DNA of 64,000 nt. Source: Megalobrama amblycephala (lineage: Eukaryota > Chordata > Actinopteri > Cypriniformes > Xenocyprididae). The stretch is taken from NCBI RefSeq assembly GCF_018812025.1, contig NC_063052.1:15787686-15851685 (forward strand), given 5' to 3'. Below, piece after piece: positions 47,457 through 58,171 of this stretch (the stretch's first letter is position 1; each line of letters begins with the position of its first letter). The notes under the pieces are model-generated. The model worked only from the letters and a program-made list of their open reading frames with translations, was not told the origin of the DNA and did not search any database. The position numbers and the translations under genes were made by a program.

Positions 47457-48092
47457 ATGTCATCCTTTCCCAGTGTTATATCGTGTTGCATCTGTCACAT
47501 GTTTAGCATAGCCCTCTCTGTCAGCGACGAGGGATTTACATGTCATAAATGTAGGGAAATAGTCAGGCTGACAGAGAGAATCTCAGAATTAGAGACACGC
47601 ATCCAAACTTTAATCGAGGATAGTAAGAATGCAGGGGCTTCAGATACTGTTTTGGATGCGACTAGCTTAGTGAACTCTGTACATTGTTCGGTTTCCGGCT
47701 GTAGAGCCCGCGCAGCAGGGCACTTGGGTAATGGTGGGCCTAGTCGCGGAAAACACCACTCTTCCGTTCCATTAAGAACATCAAACAGGTTCTCCCCACT
47801 CAGTGACGCACCCACTGAGAATCCTGTTGAAAGTGCCCTAGTTATTGGCGATTCTATTACACGGAACGTGAAAATAGAGACACCAGCCACCATAGTCACA
47901 TGTTTGCCGGGAGCCAGAGCACCTGACATCAAAGCAAATTTAAAAGTGCTGGCTAATGCTAATCGTAAATACTCTAAAATTATTATTCACGTCGGCACAA
48001 ATGATGTTCGACTTCGCCAGTCGGAGATCACTAACATTAACATTAAAGAGGTGTGTGAACTCGCAAGTACAATGTCAGGAGAAGTAATTTGA
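47457..48092 (+). pseudogene. LINE ORF1 with zinc-finger, coiled coil and SGNH esterase-like domain, truncated
   Basis: 211 codons. N-terminal paired Cys (CCICH near residue 10, CHKC near residue 34) suggest a PHD-like zinc finger. A heptad-like stretch follows ([15 protein letters not shown], residues about 42-56). Residues from about 123 resemble the SGNH esterase domain of L2/CR1-group ORF1: [13 protein letters not shown] (the GDS block), LPGARAPDI and [11 protein letters not shown] (GTND block). The frame ends soon after, before the catalytic Asp-His block expected downstream, because the element jumps to its 3' tail. Alternative start codons exist; ATG 47457 is the first. Confidence 0.8.
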
Positions 48093-48275
48093 CTTGACAT
48101 TTGATATTCAACAGTATTCTTGACATTTATTCAACAGTGCTTTTGATCTGCCTGCATTGACACTATTCTTTAAAAGGAAAATTATATACCAATTATCAAT
48201 GTAAAGCTGCTTTGACACAATCTGCATTATAAAAAGCGCTATATAAATAAGGGTGACTTGACTTGACTTGACCTG

Positions 48276-50338
48276 GGGGCGCAGGAGAGGCTTTGGCTGC
48301 CTTCTCAAACTGCACACTGCTGCCCTCTGGCGAAGGAAGGGGGGATGAGAGTGATGAAGTTTTCCTCCTCCCACTGCTCTCTAAGCCCTCTTCAGACCTG
48401 GAGATGGAGGAACTGCTCTTTTTTTTTTTTTTTTTGGAAATTTGGGTACAGAAACAAACCCAATAAAAGGATTTACCACCTGGCCCTCTTCCGAGGGGTG
48501 GAAAGAGCAGCCCCACCCATCTCTGGGTCGCCCGTCTCAGGGGTGATTTTCTTACCAACCACTTAAACAGCAGCAGAGACGGGAGGTGTCATCTCCCCGC
48601 AACGGACACAGTAGAGCAGGCTGGGCTGGAGTTTTTTGCAGGGGATGACACCCTTGGCGATGAGCAGACTGAGGGGCGGCCCAAGAGGAACTCAATGGTT
48701 GGTCATGGGAAGCTCCCCGGTCTGCTACTAACTGAGGAGAACTGCTGGGCTCGGTCCTCGACAGTGTCACCGAAAAGGCCACCTCGTGAGATGGGAGCGT
48801 TGAGAAAGCATTTAGCTTGACAACCTCTCGCACCTCACAAGGTAAGCCAGAGGCCACTTCTGGACCACTGAGATGGACATCGTCTGAACGAGGGCCTGCG
48901 CCGTGACTTGATCACGGTTAGTCAACAAGTACAGCTCAACCCCGGCTCAGAACTACCCTCATGCATAAAGAGTGCCTTGGCCTCGCATGCATGGTGGGTG
49001 TGGTCTGTGTACAGCCACCCCATCCAAGAGGGCAGTGAGAGAGGAAAAACGTATGCAGATTTTGGCACTCTTGGCGTTCCATATTTATGGCACCAAAATA
49101 GCTCAATTCTGCAAAGTTTTCCATGCACATCCGGAACCCCCGGGAAAGCATGGCTGTAAACTCTGAATCTGAGTCAGCATAAGCACACACCATTACAGTG
49201 GGCAGCGTCACCCTCATTTCCAGAGCATAACAGCACTCTCTCTGATGCTGCAATCGACGTCTGACCCTCAGCCGGAGCTCTGAATGAAATGCTAAGTTCC
49301 CCTATGAGAAGGACCAGCAATCCAATCCAGAAACTGCACAGCGTGCAATGCGCTAAAGAGGGAGGGGCCCTAGGGGGTTGGTTCCCCGAAGGAATCCCTC
49401 AACCTCATGTCACCCAAGCCATATCAGCAAAGTAGACCTCTTCTGGTGCACCAGAGAGGGCACTACAATGGAGATAAGGCAAGGGAACCGCTCATCTAGA
49501 GCGCAGAGCGAGCGCTGGGCTGCCGTGACAACCCGCGCTGCAGCCCGAAAGCTCGATGGCACACGACACGCAGAGGAGCGAGAGGTTTGCTCTCGCTGAT
49601 CTCCACGGTCTCCCAGAGTGCCGGGTAGACCCGTGGTTGTGCTTTTACACACAAGCAGCAGCTGGCCAACAACAGAGGGGACTCAAGCTTCCCGGAGAAA
49701 GAAGAGTCACGACCGGCGTGTCGACGTGATCATGTTCTCATACGAAAACATTAACCACCTACGAGCATCGTTTCAACACGTGCCCAGACATGTGAAACAG
49801 AGATCGTGGCTGTCAGTGAGGATGGGAAACGACCGCATCCAGAAGCACACAAGTAGAATGCCATCTTTAAAAAGGCGCAAGCTCTACTTGTGTATGCTCT
49901 TTTAGGGACTTTACTCTTTTAAAAGTGCTGAAGGGGAACGCAGGGGAACGGCCGTCGCAACACAGACAGGGACTGTGTGCAGCCTGTTGTGTGCTCTCTC
50001 TCTTTGAAGGCGCTCACTCTTACCAGCCATAAAAACGGCTTTTCAGCGCTCAAAAGCGCACCGTAACGGTCGTGAGAACAGCCTTCTGATGCTGTCAAAA
50101 CAGCCATTTGCTCAATAATGGCAAAAGAAGCAAAAAACAGAAAATAAAGAGAGGACTTCGACCCCGCTGCTGTGCTGTTCGCCCGCACTCGGAAAAAAGA
50201 GAAGTTCAACCAAAAAGCTTGACTCGTCTTCTAGCAGACACTTGCTTGCAGAGAACAGGAACAAACACTGTTCGGCTCCTCAGCGAAAAGCTGAAGATGC
50301 AACGCACCTTCGTACGTCGAACGTGACCGACTGAATGG
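48276..50338 (-). pseudogene. DIRS gag-like region, decayed
   Basis: The minus strand holds broken reading frames. SGLPCEVREVVKLNAFSTLP near 48800 and the pieces to 49250 resemble the gag fragment at 51580-51770 and known fish DIRS gag in composition, but frames shift often. The right end (gtcgaacgtgaccgactg near 50320) is the element's 5' terminus, next to the LINE at 50339. A poly(T) run lies at 48419-48436. Confidence 0.6.
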
Positions 50339-51165
50339 GAACTAATTCAGCATACTATCATCTCAAAAATATTGAAAGAATTAGATGCTTTGTCTCCAGT
50401 CAAGACAAAAAATACAGAACACTTCTGCCAGGTTTCTGAGCAGAACAAGAAAATATGAACATATCACACCAGTCCTTGGGTCCTTGCACTGACTTCCAGT
50501 TGCATTTGGAATTGATTTTAAAGTACTGTTACTTGTTTATAAATCATGTTTTGGCCTAGGACCTCAATAATTGCAGATATGCTAATAGAATACAAACCTA
50601 ACAGATAACCAAGATCATCAGGATCAAGTCACTTAGAAAAACCAATTTAAAGCAAGGAGAGTCTGCTTTTAGCTGTCATGCAGGCTGCAGCTGGAACCAG
50701 CTTCCAGAAGAGATCAGATGTGCTCAGACAGTAGTCACATTCAAATCCAGACTCAAAACATATCTGTTTATCTATTGAGCACTGTGCTATGTCCAAACTG
50801 ATTGCACTTTATTTTATGTGTATCATCATTTTTTCTTTTAATTATTTTTAATTAGTTTTTAATGAGTTTTTATTTCATTTTTAATGCATTTTATATAAAT
50901 CTTTTATGCATCCTCTTTTTATTTCTTTTTATTTCTAATGCATTTCAAATGTTGCTGTCTGGTTTAAAGAGCTGGGAGAATTAGGAAGTAAGCATTTGTT
51001 ATCCCTGGATGGAGCTCTGGATGAAGCTAGTCCAGGAATATTTGTCTGTAAGGGTACTGTTTAAACGCACAGCTACTTGACAAATATAAATATTTTTACA
51101 GTTATCCCTCCAGTGCAAGGAAGACCCATTTAGATCCGTGTCACGTCGTCTGTTTTAACGAAGTC
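50339..51165 (+). pseudogene. L2-type LINE (family Z), second copy, right piece
   Basis: Continues 42336-42429: actaattcagcatactatc, then the RT C-terminal region and 3' tail. At about 50490-50510 it shows cttccagttgcatttgg uninterrupted, the empty site for Gypsy-1. Numerous frameshifts. Confidence 0.85.
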
Positions 51166-51174
51166 TTTAATACC

Positions 51175-51560
51175 TTTCTGGACCTCAAAAGGTGCAATAT
51201 CATTGCTGCCTATGTGTGGATCAGATACCCTTGGATCAAAAAAAAATCTTAATTTGTGTTTCAAAGACAAACGAAGGTCTTACGGGTTTGGGACAACATG
51301 GGTGTGAGTACTTGATGACAGAAATTTAATTTTTGGGTCAACTAACCCAGTGTTTCTCAACTCCAGTCCTCGGGACCCACTGCTCTGCACATTTTGTATG
51401 TATCCCTTATTTAACGCACCTGATTCAGATCATCAGCTCATTAGGAGAGACTCCATGACCTGAACTGAGTGTGTCAGGTAAGAGAGACATACAAAATGTG
51501 CAGAGCAGTGGGTCCCGAGGACTGGAGTTGAGAACCACTGAACTAACCCTGCTAAGGGTT
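51175..51560. mobile_element. MITE end fragment related to 29247-29945
   Basis: ctttctggacct, ttaatttgtgtt and the terminal ttagttcactaac-type sequence match the nested MITE and supply the right end missing there. It is interrupted by a smaller hAT MITE at 51348-51540. Confidence 0.65.
51348..51540. mobile_element. 193-bp hAT MITE
   Basis: The ends cagtgtttctcaactccag and the inverted cagtggttctcaactccag are the start of a long inverted repeat (about 53 bp). The 8-bp target duplication aactaacc is perfect (51340-51347 and 51541-51548). No coding capacity. Confidence 0.93.
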
Positions 51561-51579
51561 AGTTCACTAACTAAGCTGC

Positions 51580-51770
51580 CTGTGAGATGGGGCGTCGAGA
51601 AAGCAAACTTTGCCGGCTTCCTTTATCTCAACCAGTTTCAGCCAGAGATGACATTGTTGGACCACCAAGGTTGACATCGCCTGGCAAAAGGCCTGCATGG
51701 TGAGCCTGATGGACTTGCAGGAGGGCCATAGCATGCAGGGTGGAGGCAGCCTGTCCATCAGCACTGTAAA
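51580..51770 (-). pseudogene. DIRS gag fragment
   Basis: The minus strand contains QAFCQAMSTLVVQQCHLWLK followed by VCFLDAPS, a conserved part of fish DIRS gag. It is broken on both sides. Confidence 0.6.
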
Positions 51771-52100
51771 GGCGGGTGCACACTATGCGATTTTGGCCAT
51801 GATTTGAGAATTTGAGATTTGAGAATCCTCAAAGAGTCCTATAATCCTAGGCTAAAATCTGTAGTCTTTGATCGCTAGTTTGACATGCTCACAGACAGCT
51901 GATTTATGACCGTTGCCATCAAATTTTACCTCCAATGAAATTCTGGCAGTGTCAGAAGATTTGGCACACAGTCCTGCAGTGACTTCTCCTACAACATTTT
52001 CAAGACAAGCCGTGATCAAAATTGCCAGTGGTGGCACTTTGCGAGCAGTAATGCACTGCAATTGCACACTCTACCTGAGGAATCTAGACATACCACCATT
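51771..52100. repeat. Probable MITE-like insertion, unclassified
   Basis: Begins near gcgggtgcacactatgcgat, a start seen in other fish MITEs, and separates two DIRS-like pieces. I could not define inverted ends or a target duplication. Confidence 0.35.
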
Positions 52101-52545
52101 GAGAGTAGTGAGAGCGGAGGAAGCAAGTAAGCAGCTTCAGGCAGTAAAAGGGCAGGAGGATGTTGTGCAACACACCCCGCACAGAGAAACCAATCGTCCA
52201 GTCACGAGCATTCAGGACAGGGTGGATGGTTCCACTCAACTCTGGGTTGGACTCAACCTGCACCACTCTTAGTCTTAATCCCCAGAAGACTCAAGGTCAC
52301 CCTCCGATGCAGCGATCAACATCTGCTCCTCCGCAGGGGCTACAAAAGAGACACTGGTTCCCTCATAAAAGGACCCGCAGACTCATCGGGGAGCATCACA
52401 ACCCGCAATGTATGTGAGGAGTGGGAGGCCCGTGGGGACTGGCCCTGTTGGAGAACTGCCGCTATAACTGTGTATTAACTGAAGTGGTCCTCTGCTGTAC
52501 AGAGGGACCAGACCAGTGAATAGCGGAAGGGGACTCCACCTTTTT
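52101..52545 (-). pseudogene. DIRS gag-region remnant
   Basis: GC-richer than the surroundings and similar in word content to 49200-49450 (gatgcagcgatcaacatctg against gatgctgcaatcgacgtctg; gggaggcccgtgggg). No continuous frame. Confidence 0.5.
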
Positions 52546-54467
52546 CAAGGTATTGGAGTCTCGATCTTAGCATCGCAATTGTCATGTTTTCGAGTCACCA
52601 ACAAACGCTGTGATTTCGTCTGTCAGACAGGGAAATTGCTACTCAAACTGACACCATCAGATGAGAACAAACAATTGAATTGAATTAAGCTGAGCTATTG
52701 TCTACTGTAGAACTGCTCTACAACTGAATCACATCTTGCGTCATTGACATTGTTATTGAAACTGAACCAACACTGACCTGACTAATGTTGAATAATGACA
52801 TTGCTGCCTTTTGTAGAACTTCTTATAGCTGAACTGAACTTGCTTCAAAATTTTATGAACTTCACAATGTTATTAACTGAACCAACACTGAACTGACTTG
52901 AGCTAAATAATGACACTACTGTCTTTTAGCTTTACAGCAGTATCTGAACTTTCTCCATAGTTGAGTTGCCATAATTGATTCTGCTATTTTTCCTGTTCAT
53001 CTCTGTGAAGGTGCTTTGAAACAGTCTGTTCTCTTCTGTGCTGTTCTCTTCTGGAAATATGAGAGATATTTTCTTTTATTTGAGTTTATTTTTTCATTTC
53101 AATTTAATGAGACAACACTCTCACTCATCTGTATGTTGATTAATGATTAGTTTTTATGGTGGGAAAAATATCTGCCATGCTCTGTAAAGTGTTCCATTGA
53201 TAACTGTTCATGCATTCAAATCATATTTACTTATAAATTCATATCTATTTACAAATCCTGTTTCAACAGAGGAAGACTTGATTAAGTATTGGTGCAGAAT
53301 GCATTCACTCATATTGTGGTTGAGTAAATTGATTCAGTGGCAGTTATGTCTTCTCATATTAAAATAAAAGATTAATTGAATTATTGCATTTGCACATTTC
53401 ACAGATGTTTTTATATTAACCTGATGCACGGTGGCACACCAGAGCGCTTTTTTTGGCACGAGTTGAATGTTTATGAATAGATTTAAAGTAAAAGTTGATC
53501 AATAATCTTGACAAACTATATATCATTCTGAAGGTCAAAACCTCAAGCATCGATGACAGACCTCTTTTGTTCAATAAAATGTTTATAACGAACGCATTTT
53601 TTGCATTTATGCAAGTAATACACATCAGAACACACATAATCAAAAACGGAGTACATACCAGTAGTGTCATAATAACGAGCCACACACGCATCCACTGTTA
53701 AAAGTTCCAGATTTAATGGAAAGGTGAGGGTCCACTGAATAACATTCAATAAAGCATTTTTGTCCAAAGAAACAATAACGTTGAAATATCAAAAAGTTAT
53801 TCCTTTGTTTACATCGCATTTCGTCGGGGTGAAGTATCATACTTGACTGTTATGCAATAAAATAATGCACCAAAAAAGCCTCCCAGTAGCAGAAAGTTAT
53901 ACAGGTTTTGTAGCTTAGAGTCTAATGAACAAAATAAGACCACACACCCACAAAAAAATATAAAGATAGCCGATATCTACCTCAAAATATCCAAACATAG
54001 CAGTCAGTTTATTTGACGTCATGATGTGCCCTTCCTTTTGTTTTGTCTTTACAATAAAAGCCAATAAAATATCGAGACGAAATGACTGATAAGAAAATGT
54101 AGCCAATGAATACACGATTCCAATGATACCCGGGAAGTTCAAATTCCTTACATGGACGAGATGCTTTATTTATTTGAATCGGACGTTCTCTGATCCGCTA
54201 GCTGCGACGTAGGCTGTGACTCATCACTTGTCATTTGACAGCTATAACAGCCTAAAGGAAGAAGAAAAAAGACGGTCTCTTTGCAACAGTGTTTTCGCGT
54301 CTCAGTGGAAGGAATCTGCAAATGGATCGTAAGAAGAAGTTTTTCTCTGCTGAAGATGTTTTGTTGGAGATAAATCGAAGCAGCGATGAGGAAAATATTG
54401 AGGAGGAGAGTGACAGCGACGAGTCTGATATGCTTGTGGAAGGAAAAGATGATCCTATTTTATATCG

Positions 54468-54492
54468 GTGAGTTGCTATATTTACACATGTA

Positions 54493-54572
<80 letters not shown>

Positions 54573-54628
54573 TAGTGTAAACTGTAAAACCAACTGTAAT
54601 AATATAAACTGTACTAATATTGTGTGTG

Positions 54629-54669
<41 letters not shown>

Positions 54670-54949
54670 GTATTTATATTTATTTGTGTGTGTGCTACGG
54701 TAGTAATTCCTGTCTGTATCACCGGCCATCACATTGATTGTTGATTTGTATATACGGCCATTACTATGAATGCTGGCTAAATAACCAGCCATCAGTTTGA
54801 TTGCTGATGGAATGGCTGGCAATTAGAGTGAATGCTGTCTTTATAACAGTGTGAATGGTGATTGAAAGGCTAGCCATACCAAAACTTTACAAAAGTAATT
54901 TACTTGACGCACAGAGCTAATTATCTTTCCTTTCCTTGCAATTCAACAG
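54468..54949 (+). other. Intron 1 of the transposase gene, with AT microsatellites
   Basis: Donor cg/gtgagt, acceptor caacag/t preceded by a long pyrimidine tract. It contains CA/TA runs at about 54492-54568 and TA runs at about 54630-54667. Confidence 0.8.
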
Positions 54950-56244
54950 TCATCAAGTTGAATCATCAGATGAAGAGTGGCATCCAAGCACCAGCCAACC
55001 AGCAGAAAAGAGATGCAAGCTCTTAGATGTTTCAAGACCTGCACTTACTGTTTTAGACCTGAATCAACCAGCAAAAGGAAGAGGCAAAAAGACTGGTAGA
55101 AAAACACAGTCCTTACCCAATGTGTTCACAAGCACTACTAAAGAAAAGTGGAACTGTCCAACTGACGAGGACATTACACCCCCGCCTGCAGTCTTCAGAC
55201 CTTTTAGAACACCAGGCCCACAGCTGATCCTCACAGCTTCATACACTGTGTTGCAGTTGTTCCAGCTCTTCTTATCCACTTCAATGCTGCAGACAATTGT
55301 GAAAAACACAAATGCCTATGGAGCGCTTCAACAAAAAGACCAAAAACAGTGGCAAGATATTTCTTTGAATGACTTGTATGCTTATCTGTCACTTGTAATA
55401 TTCATGGGTCTGGTGAAAGTACCTTCACTGACTGATTACTGGAGGAAATCCAATATTTTCCACATACCCTTTCCTGCCCAAGTTATGTCTGCAAGGAAGT
55501 TTTTTTTCATCTCCTCTGCATTGCATCTCAGTGATCCCAAGGTGGATGCGGAAAACAACAACAAAAGAGGAACAGCTGCCTATGACCGTCTCTGTAAGAT
55601 AAAGCCGATGTATCAGGAACTGAGAGATGCATGTAAGAACTTTTTCCATCCTTTCCAGAACATTGCCATTGACGAGAGGATGGTAGCAACAAAAGCTAGG
55701 AATGGACTAAAGCAGTATATGAAGGCAAAGCCAACAAAGTGGGGGTATAAACTGTTCGTGCTTGCTGATTCACTTTGTGCGTACACATGGGACTTTTTTT
55801 ATCTATGAGGGTAAATCACCTGCAGCACCCATCCCACAGAACAAAGGACTGAGTTATGAGTCCGTCATGGCACTTGTTGATTAGAAGATGTTGGGAACAG
55901 GCTACAAACTGTTTGTTGACAACTTCTACACTAGTCCAGCACTTTTTAGAGATCTCCTGAAAAAAAAACATCTGGGCTTGCGGGACTATTCGGTCCAACA
56001 GGATAGGCTACCCTAAAACCACCATAAACAAGCTTCCCAAAAAAGCTCCTCGTGGCACACATCGTTGGCTGAGAGAAGGGGACTTGCTGTTTGTGGAATG
56101 GAAGGACACAAGGGAGGTCCAGATGTGCTCCACTATTCACACAGGCACCGGAAGGAATGTTGTTCAGAGGAAAGTAAAAGGTGGAAATGGACAATGGCAA
56201 ACCTTGGATGTACCTGTTCCAGACTGTGTTGCAGAATATAACAG

Positions 56245-56362
56245 GTTAGTAGATTGGAACCGGTAATGTCAATTTTGCTCGTTTATATTTCATCTATATT
56301 GAATATCAAGTATATTTCTGAAAATTTTATTCTAAAATATGACCTATTCTTTTTCTATTCAG
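56245..56362 (+). other. Intron 2 of the transposase gene
   Basis: 118 bp, donor aacag/gttagt, acceptor ctattcag/g. Reading frames on both sides join in phase to YNR then SMGGVD. Confidence 0.8.
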
Positions 56363-57132
56363 GAGCATGGGTGGAGTAGATGTCTCGGATGCACTCATTG
56401 GCTACTACCCAGTCTCGCACAAAACAAGAAAGTGGTATCGTACCTTCTTTTACCACTTTGTGGACATAGCCATTGTAAATGCTTTCATACTCCATCGTCA
56501 AATGGCCTGCATGAAGAATCAGAAGCCACTGACACAGAAACAATTCAGAGAACACCTTGTTGAGGAACTTACTGTGTTGGTGCGTGCTGATGTTCCATCT
56601 TCTCCATCCTTTGAAGATGAGAATCGCCACTTGCCAGGGAACTTTGCTTCAGACAGTACAAAAGGAAGGCGCCGTTGCAGGGTTTGTTCCCAGAGAACAC
56701 CTGTTTTTTGTAAGACTTGTTCGGCAGCATTGTGCTTTCAGCCAAAGCGTGACTGCTTTGCTGTTTGGCATGACCAGCACTGACTAAACAGGACTTATTG
56801 TTTGCAGTAGACAACAGCACTGTTGCCTTTGTTTTTGTGTGTGTGTATTTTTATATAGTACTTATATTGCTTATTGTTTTATTTACTGTTGCAAAGAAGT
56901 TTAGTTATTTAATATTTTATTTTATTATATTTGTAATCATTCTGTTGCACTAATAAATCGCTTAGATAAAGTCGTATGATTCTGCATATTATTTTATAAT
57001 TGAAAAAGCATGGAGCAGTATATTATGATGACTAAAATAGCTTCCAGTACTTCATAACATTTGATTACCAGGTTGCTTTTTGAAGTATCCAATAGGTTTC
57101 TTGGCACCCGGACATATGCTTAGAAAAAAGCT

Positions 57133-57645
57133 TGCAGAAACCCCATTTTTCATGATATCTTCCTCAAATTTGAAATAAAAACTGTCAAGACTTGTGGCTT
57201 TCAATCCTTTACCTAATTGGATTGCTCCAGGCTTATTTTAATATGTTTTTACATGAAATAGTAAAATGTTCAATGTAGTACAAATTTTTTTCAAGACACT
57301 CCAACTTCTATAACTATTTGTTTGTGTAAGTTATTTTCAAATTTAACATTTGGGTAATAAACTCTAAATTGTCTTCTTTTTAAAGATGTCTAAATTGTGC
57401 ATGTAGTGCAAATTGTTTAGCAACTGCAGTTGTTTTAGTTTGGGGATGTCATTTCTGGGGATGTGCCTCAGGCAGGGGGAGGGAGAAAGGCAACAGACAT
57501 AGTCTTGGAAAAAAGTTAGCAGGAAGCCCATTTTTCATGATATCTTCCTCAAATTTGAAATATAAACTGATGAGACTTGTGGCTTTCAATTCTTTACCTA
57601 TCTAGATTCCTCCAGGCCTATTTTCATATATTTGTATATGAAACA
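57133..57645 (+). repeat. Direct repeat in the 3' region of the piggyBac-like element
   Basis: About 57133-57265 and 57523-57645 share ttcatgatatcttcctcaaa and gacttgtggctttcaat, spaced about 390 bp apart. Possible transposase-binding repeats or an internal duplication. Confidence 0.7.
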
Positions 57646-58171
57646 AAAAAAAAACATTTTTTAGCAAATATTATTTTTGCCGGATTTCAACATTTATAAA
57701 TTTTTATTTGTTAGAGCATTATCAACTCTGATTATTTGTTAGTAGAATGCCAAGTGTCTTCTTTCCAAAGATACCTTAATTGTGCATGTAGCACACTGTT
57801 GTCAGGAGTTATAATTATTTTAATTCATGTAGGTCATTTTCAGCTGTGAACCCCCAAATGGGGGTGCAGGTTAACAGGTTAAGTGAATTCAATTTAGACA
57901 TTTCATCAGTTTATTAATTTCTTGTTCCTTGTAAACAGAACTTGCTTGTGCAGAAACTTCTCATCATGTGTTCAAATATTTAATGTGTGCTCTTGTGATC
58001 AGGATGTAAACAGTGATCAGTGGGTAAATTTAAATTGTATTTAGTTTTGTTTGCATTGTTTTGCAGGTATGGCATGGATGTTTTGTTCTCAGAATTACAG
58101 AATTTGAGATCTAGAGCTTTTGTCAAATTTTCTAGATTCAATAATTTTATTTAATAAAATAATGATTTTAA

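Larger units (their letters stand above)
45560..48275 (+). mobile_element. ORF1-only LINE (family X) inserted in the DIRS element
   Basis: The 5' untranslated region (about 45560-47456, itself split by a TTAA element) is followed by an ORF1 at 47457. Then, without any ORF2, comes the family X 3' tail from about 48095, ending in the acttgacttgac repeat at 48275. The whole endonuclease and RT are missing. The left border within the DIRS sequence is approximate. Confidence 0.75.
42430..50338 (-). mobile_element. DIRS-type tyrosine-recombinase retrotransposon
   Basis: On the minus strand the order is gag-like region (50338-48276), RT and RNase H (45438-about 44000) and tyrosine recombinase (to 42754), the DIRS arrangement. 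It sits in a LINE whose two pieces rejoin without a clear target duplication, as expected for recombinase-mediated insertion. An ORF1-only LINE with a TTAA element is inserted between gag and pol (about 45560-48275). The pol frame has just two in-frame stops, so this is a young copy. Confidence 0.85.
54322..56783 (+). pseudogene. piggyBac-type transposase (PGBD4-like), three exons, frame broken
   Basis: Exon 1 is 54322-54467, exon 2 54950-56244 and exon 3 56363-56783. Both introns are GT-AG and phase-compatible. The N-terminus is acidic (SSDEENIEEESDSDESD). The DDE_Tnp_1_7 core follows: DLYAYLSLVIFMGLVKVP, IAIDERMV with the first Asp, DNFYTSP with the second, and GGVDVSDALIGYY in exon 3 with the third. 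A Cys-rich C-terminal domain (CRVCSQRTPVFCKTC) ends it. Breaks in exon 2: a one-base expansion in a T run at about 55794-55800, a TAG near 55882 and another frame change near 55980. Role in an intact element: TTAA-specific excision and integration. Confidence 0.88.
53420..57878 (+). mobile_element. piggyBac-like DNA transposon
   Basis: Flanked by TTAA (53416-53419 and 57879-57882). The flanking bases join to a sequence homologous to copy A near 39955 (ttttatatgaagtgaattc), an empty site in which the TTAA has changed to TGAA. The left end starts cctgatgcacggtgg. The inverted right end starts cctgttaacctgcaccc, where ttaacctg is present twice. It encodes a broken PGBD-like transposase. Two related stretches at about 57133-57265 and 57523-57645 form a direct repeat in its 3' part. 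Confidence 0.88.

Noticed and set aside
48196..48566. ORFs with poly-Lys or poly-Phe near 48.4 kb
   Set aside because: They result from a poly(T) run within decayed DIRS sequence.
54252..54822. Minus-strand ORFs of Tyr/Ile and Cys/Val repeats
   Set aside because: They are translations of TA and CA microsatellites in the transposase intron.
53416..57882. The piggyBac-like element as the source of transposase for the 1.55-kb TTAA family
   Set aside because: Both use TTAA, but their terminal sequences differ (cctgatgcacgg against ccctctggagtctgag), so the sequence does not support a direct relationship.
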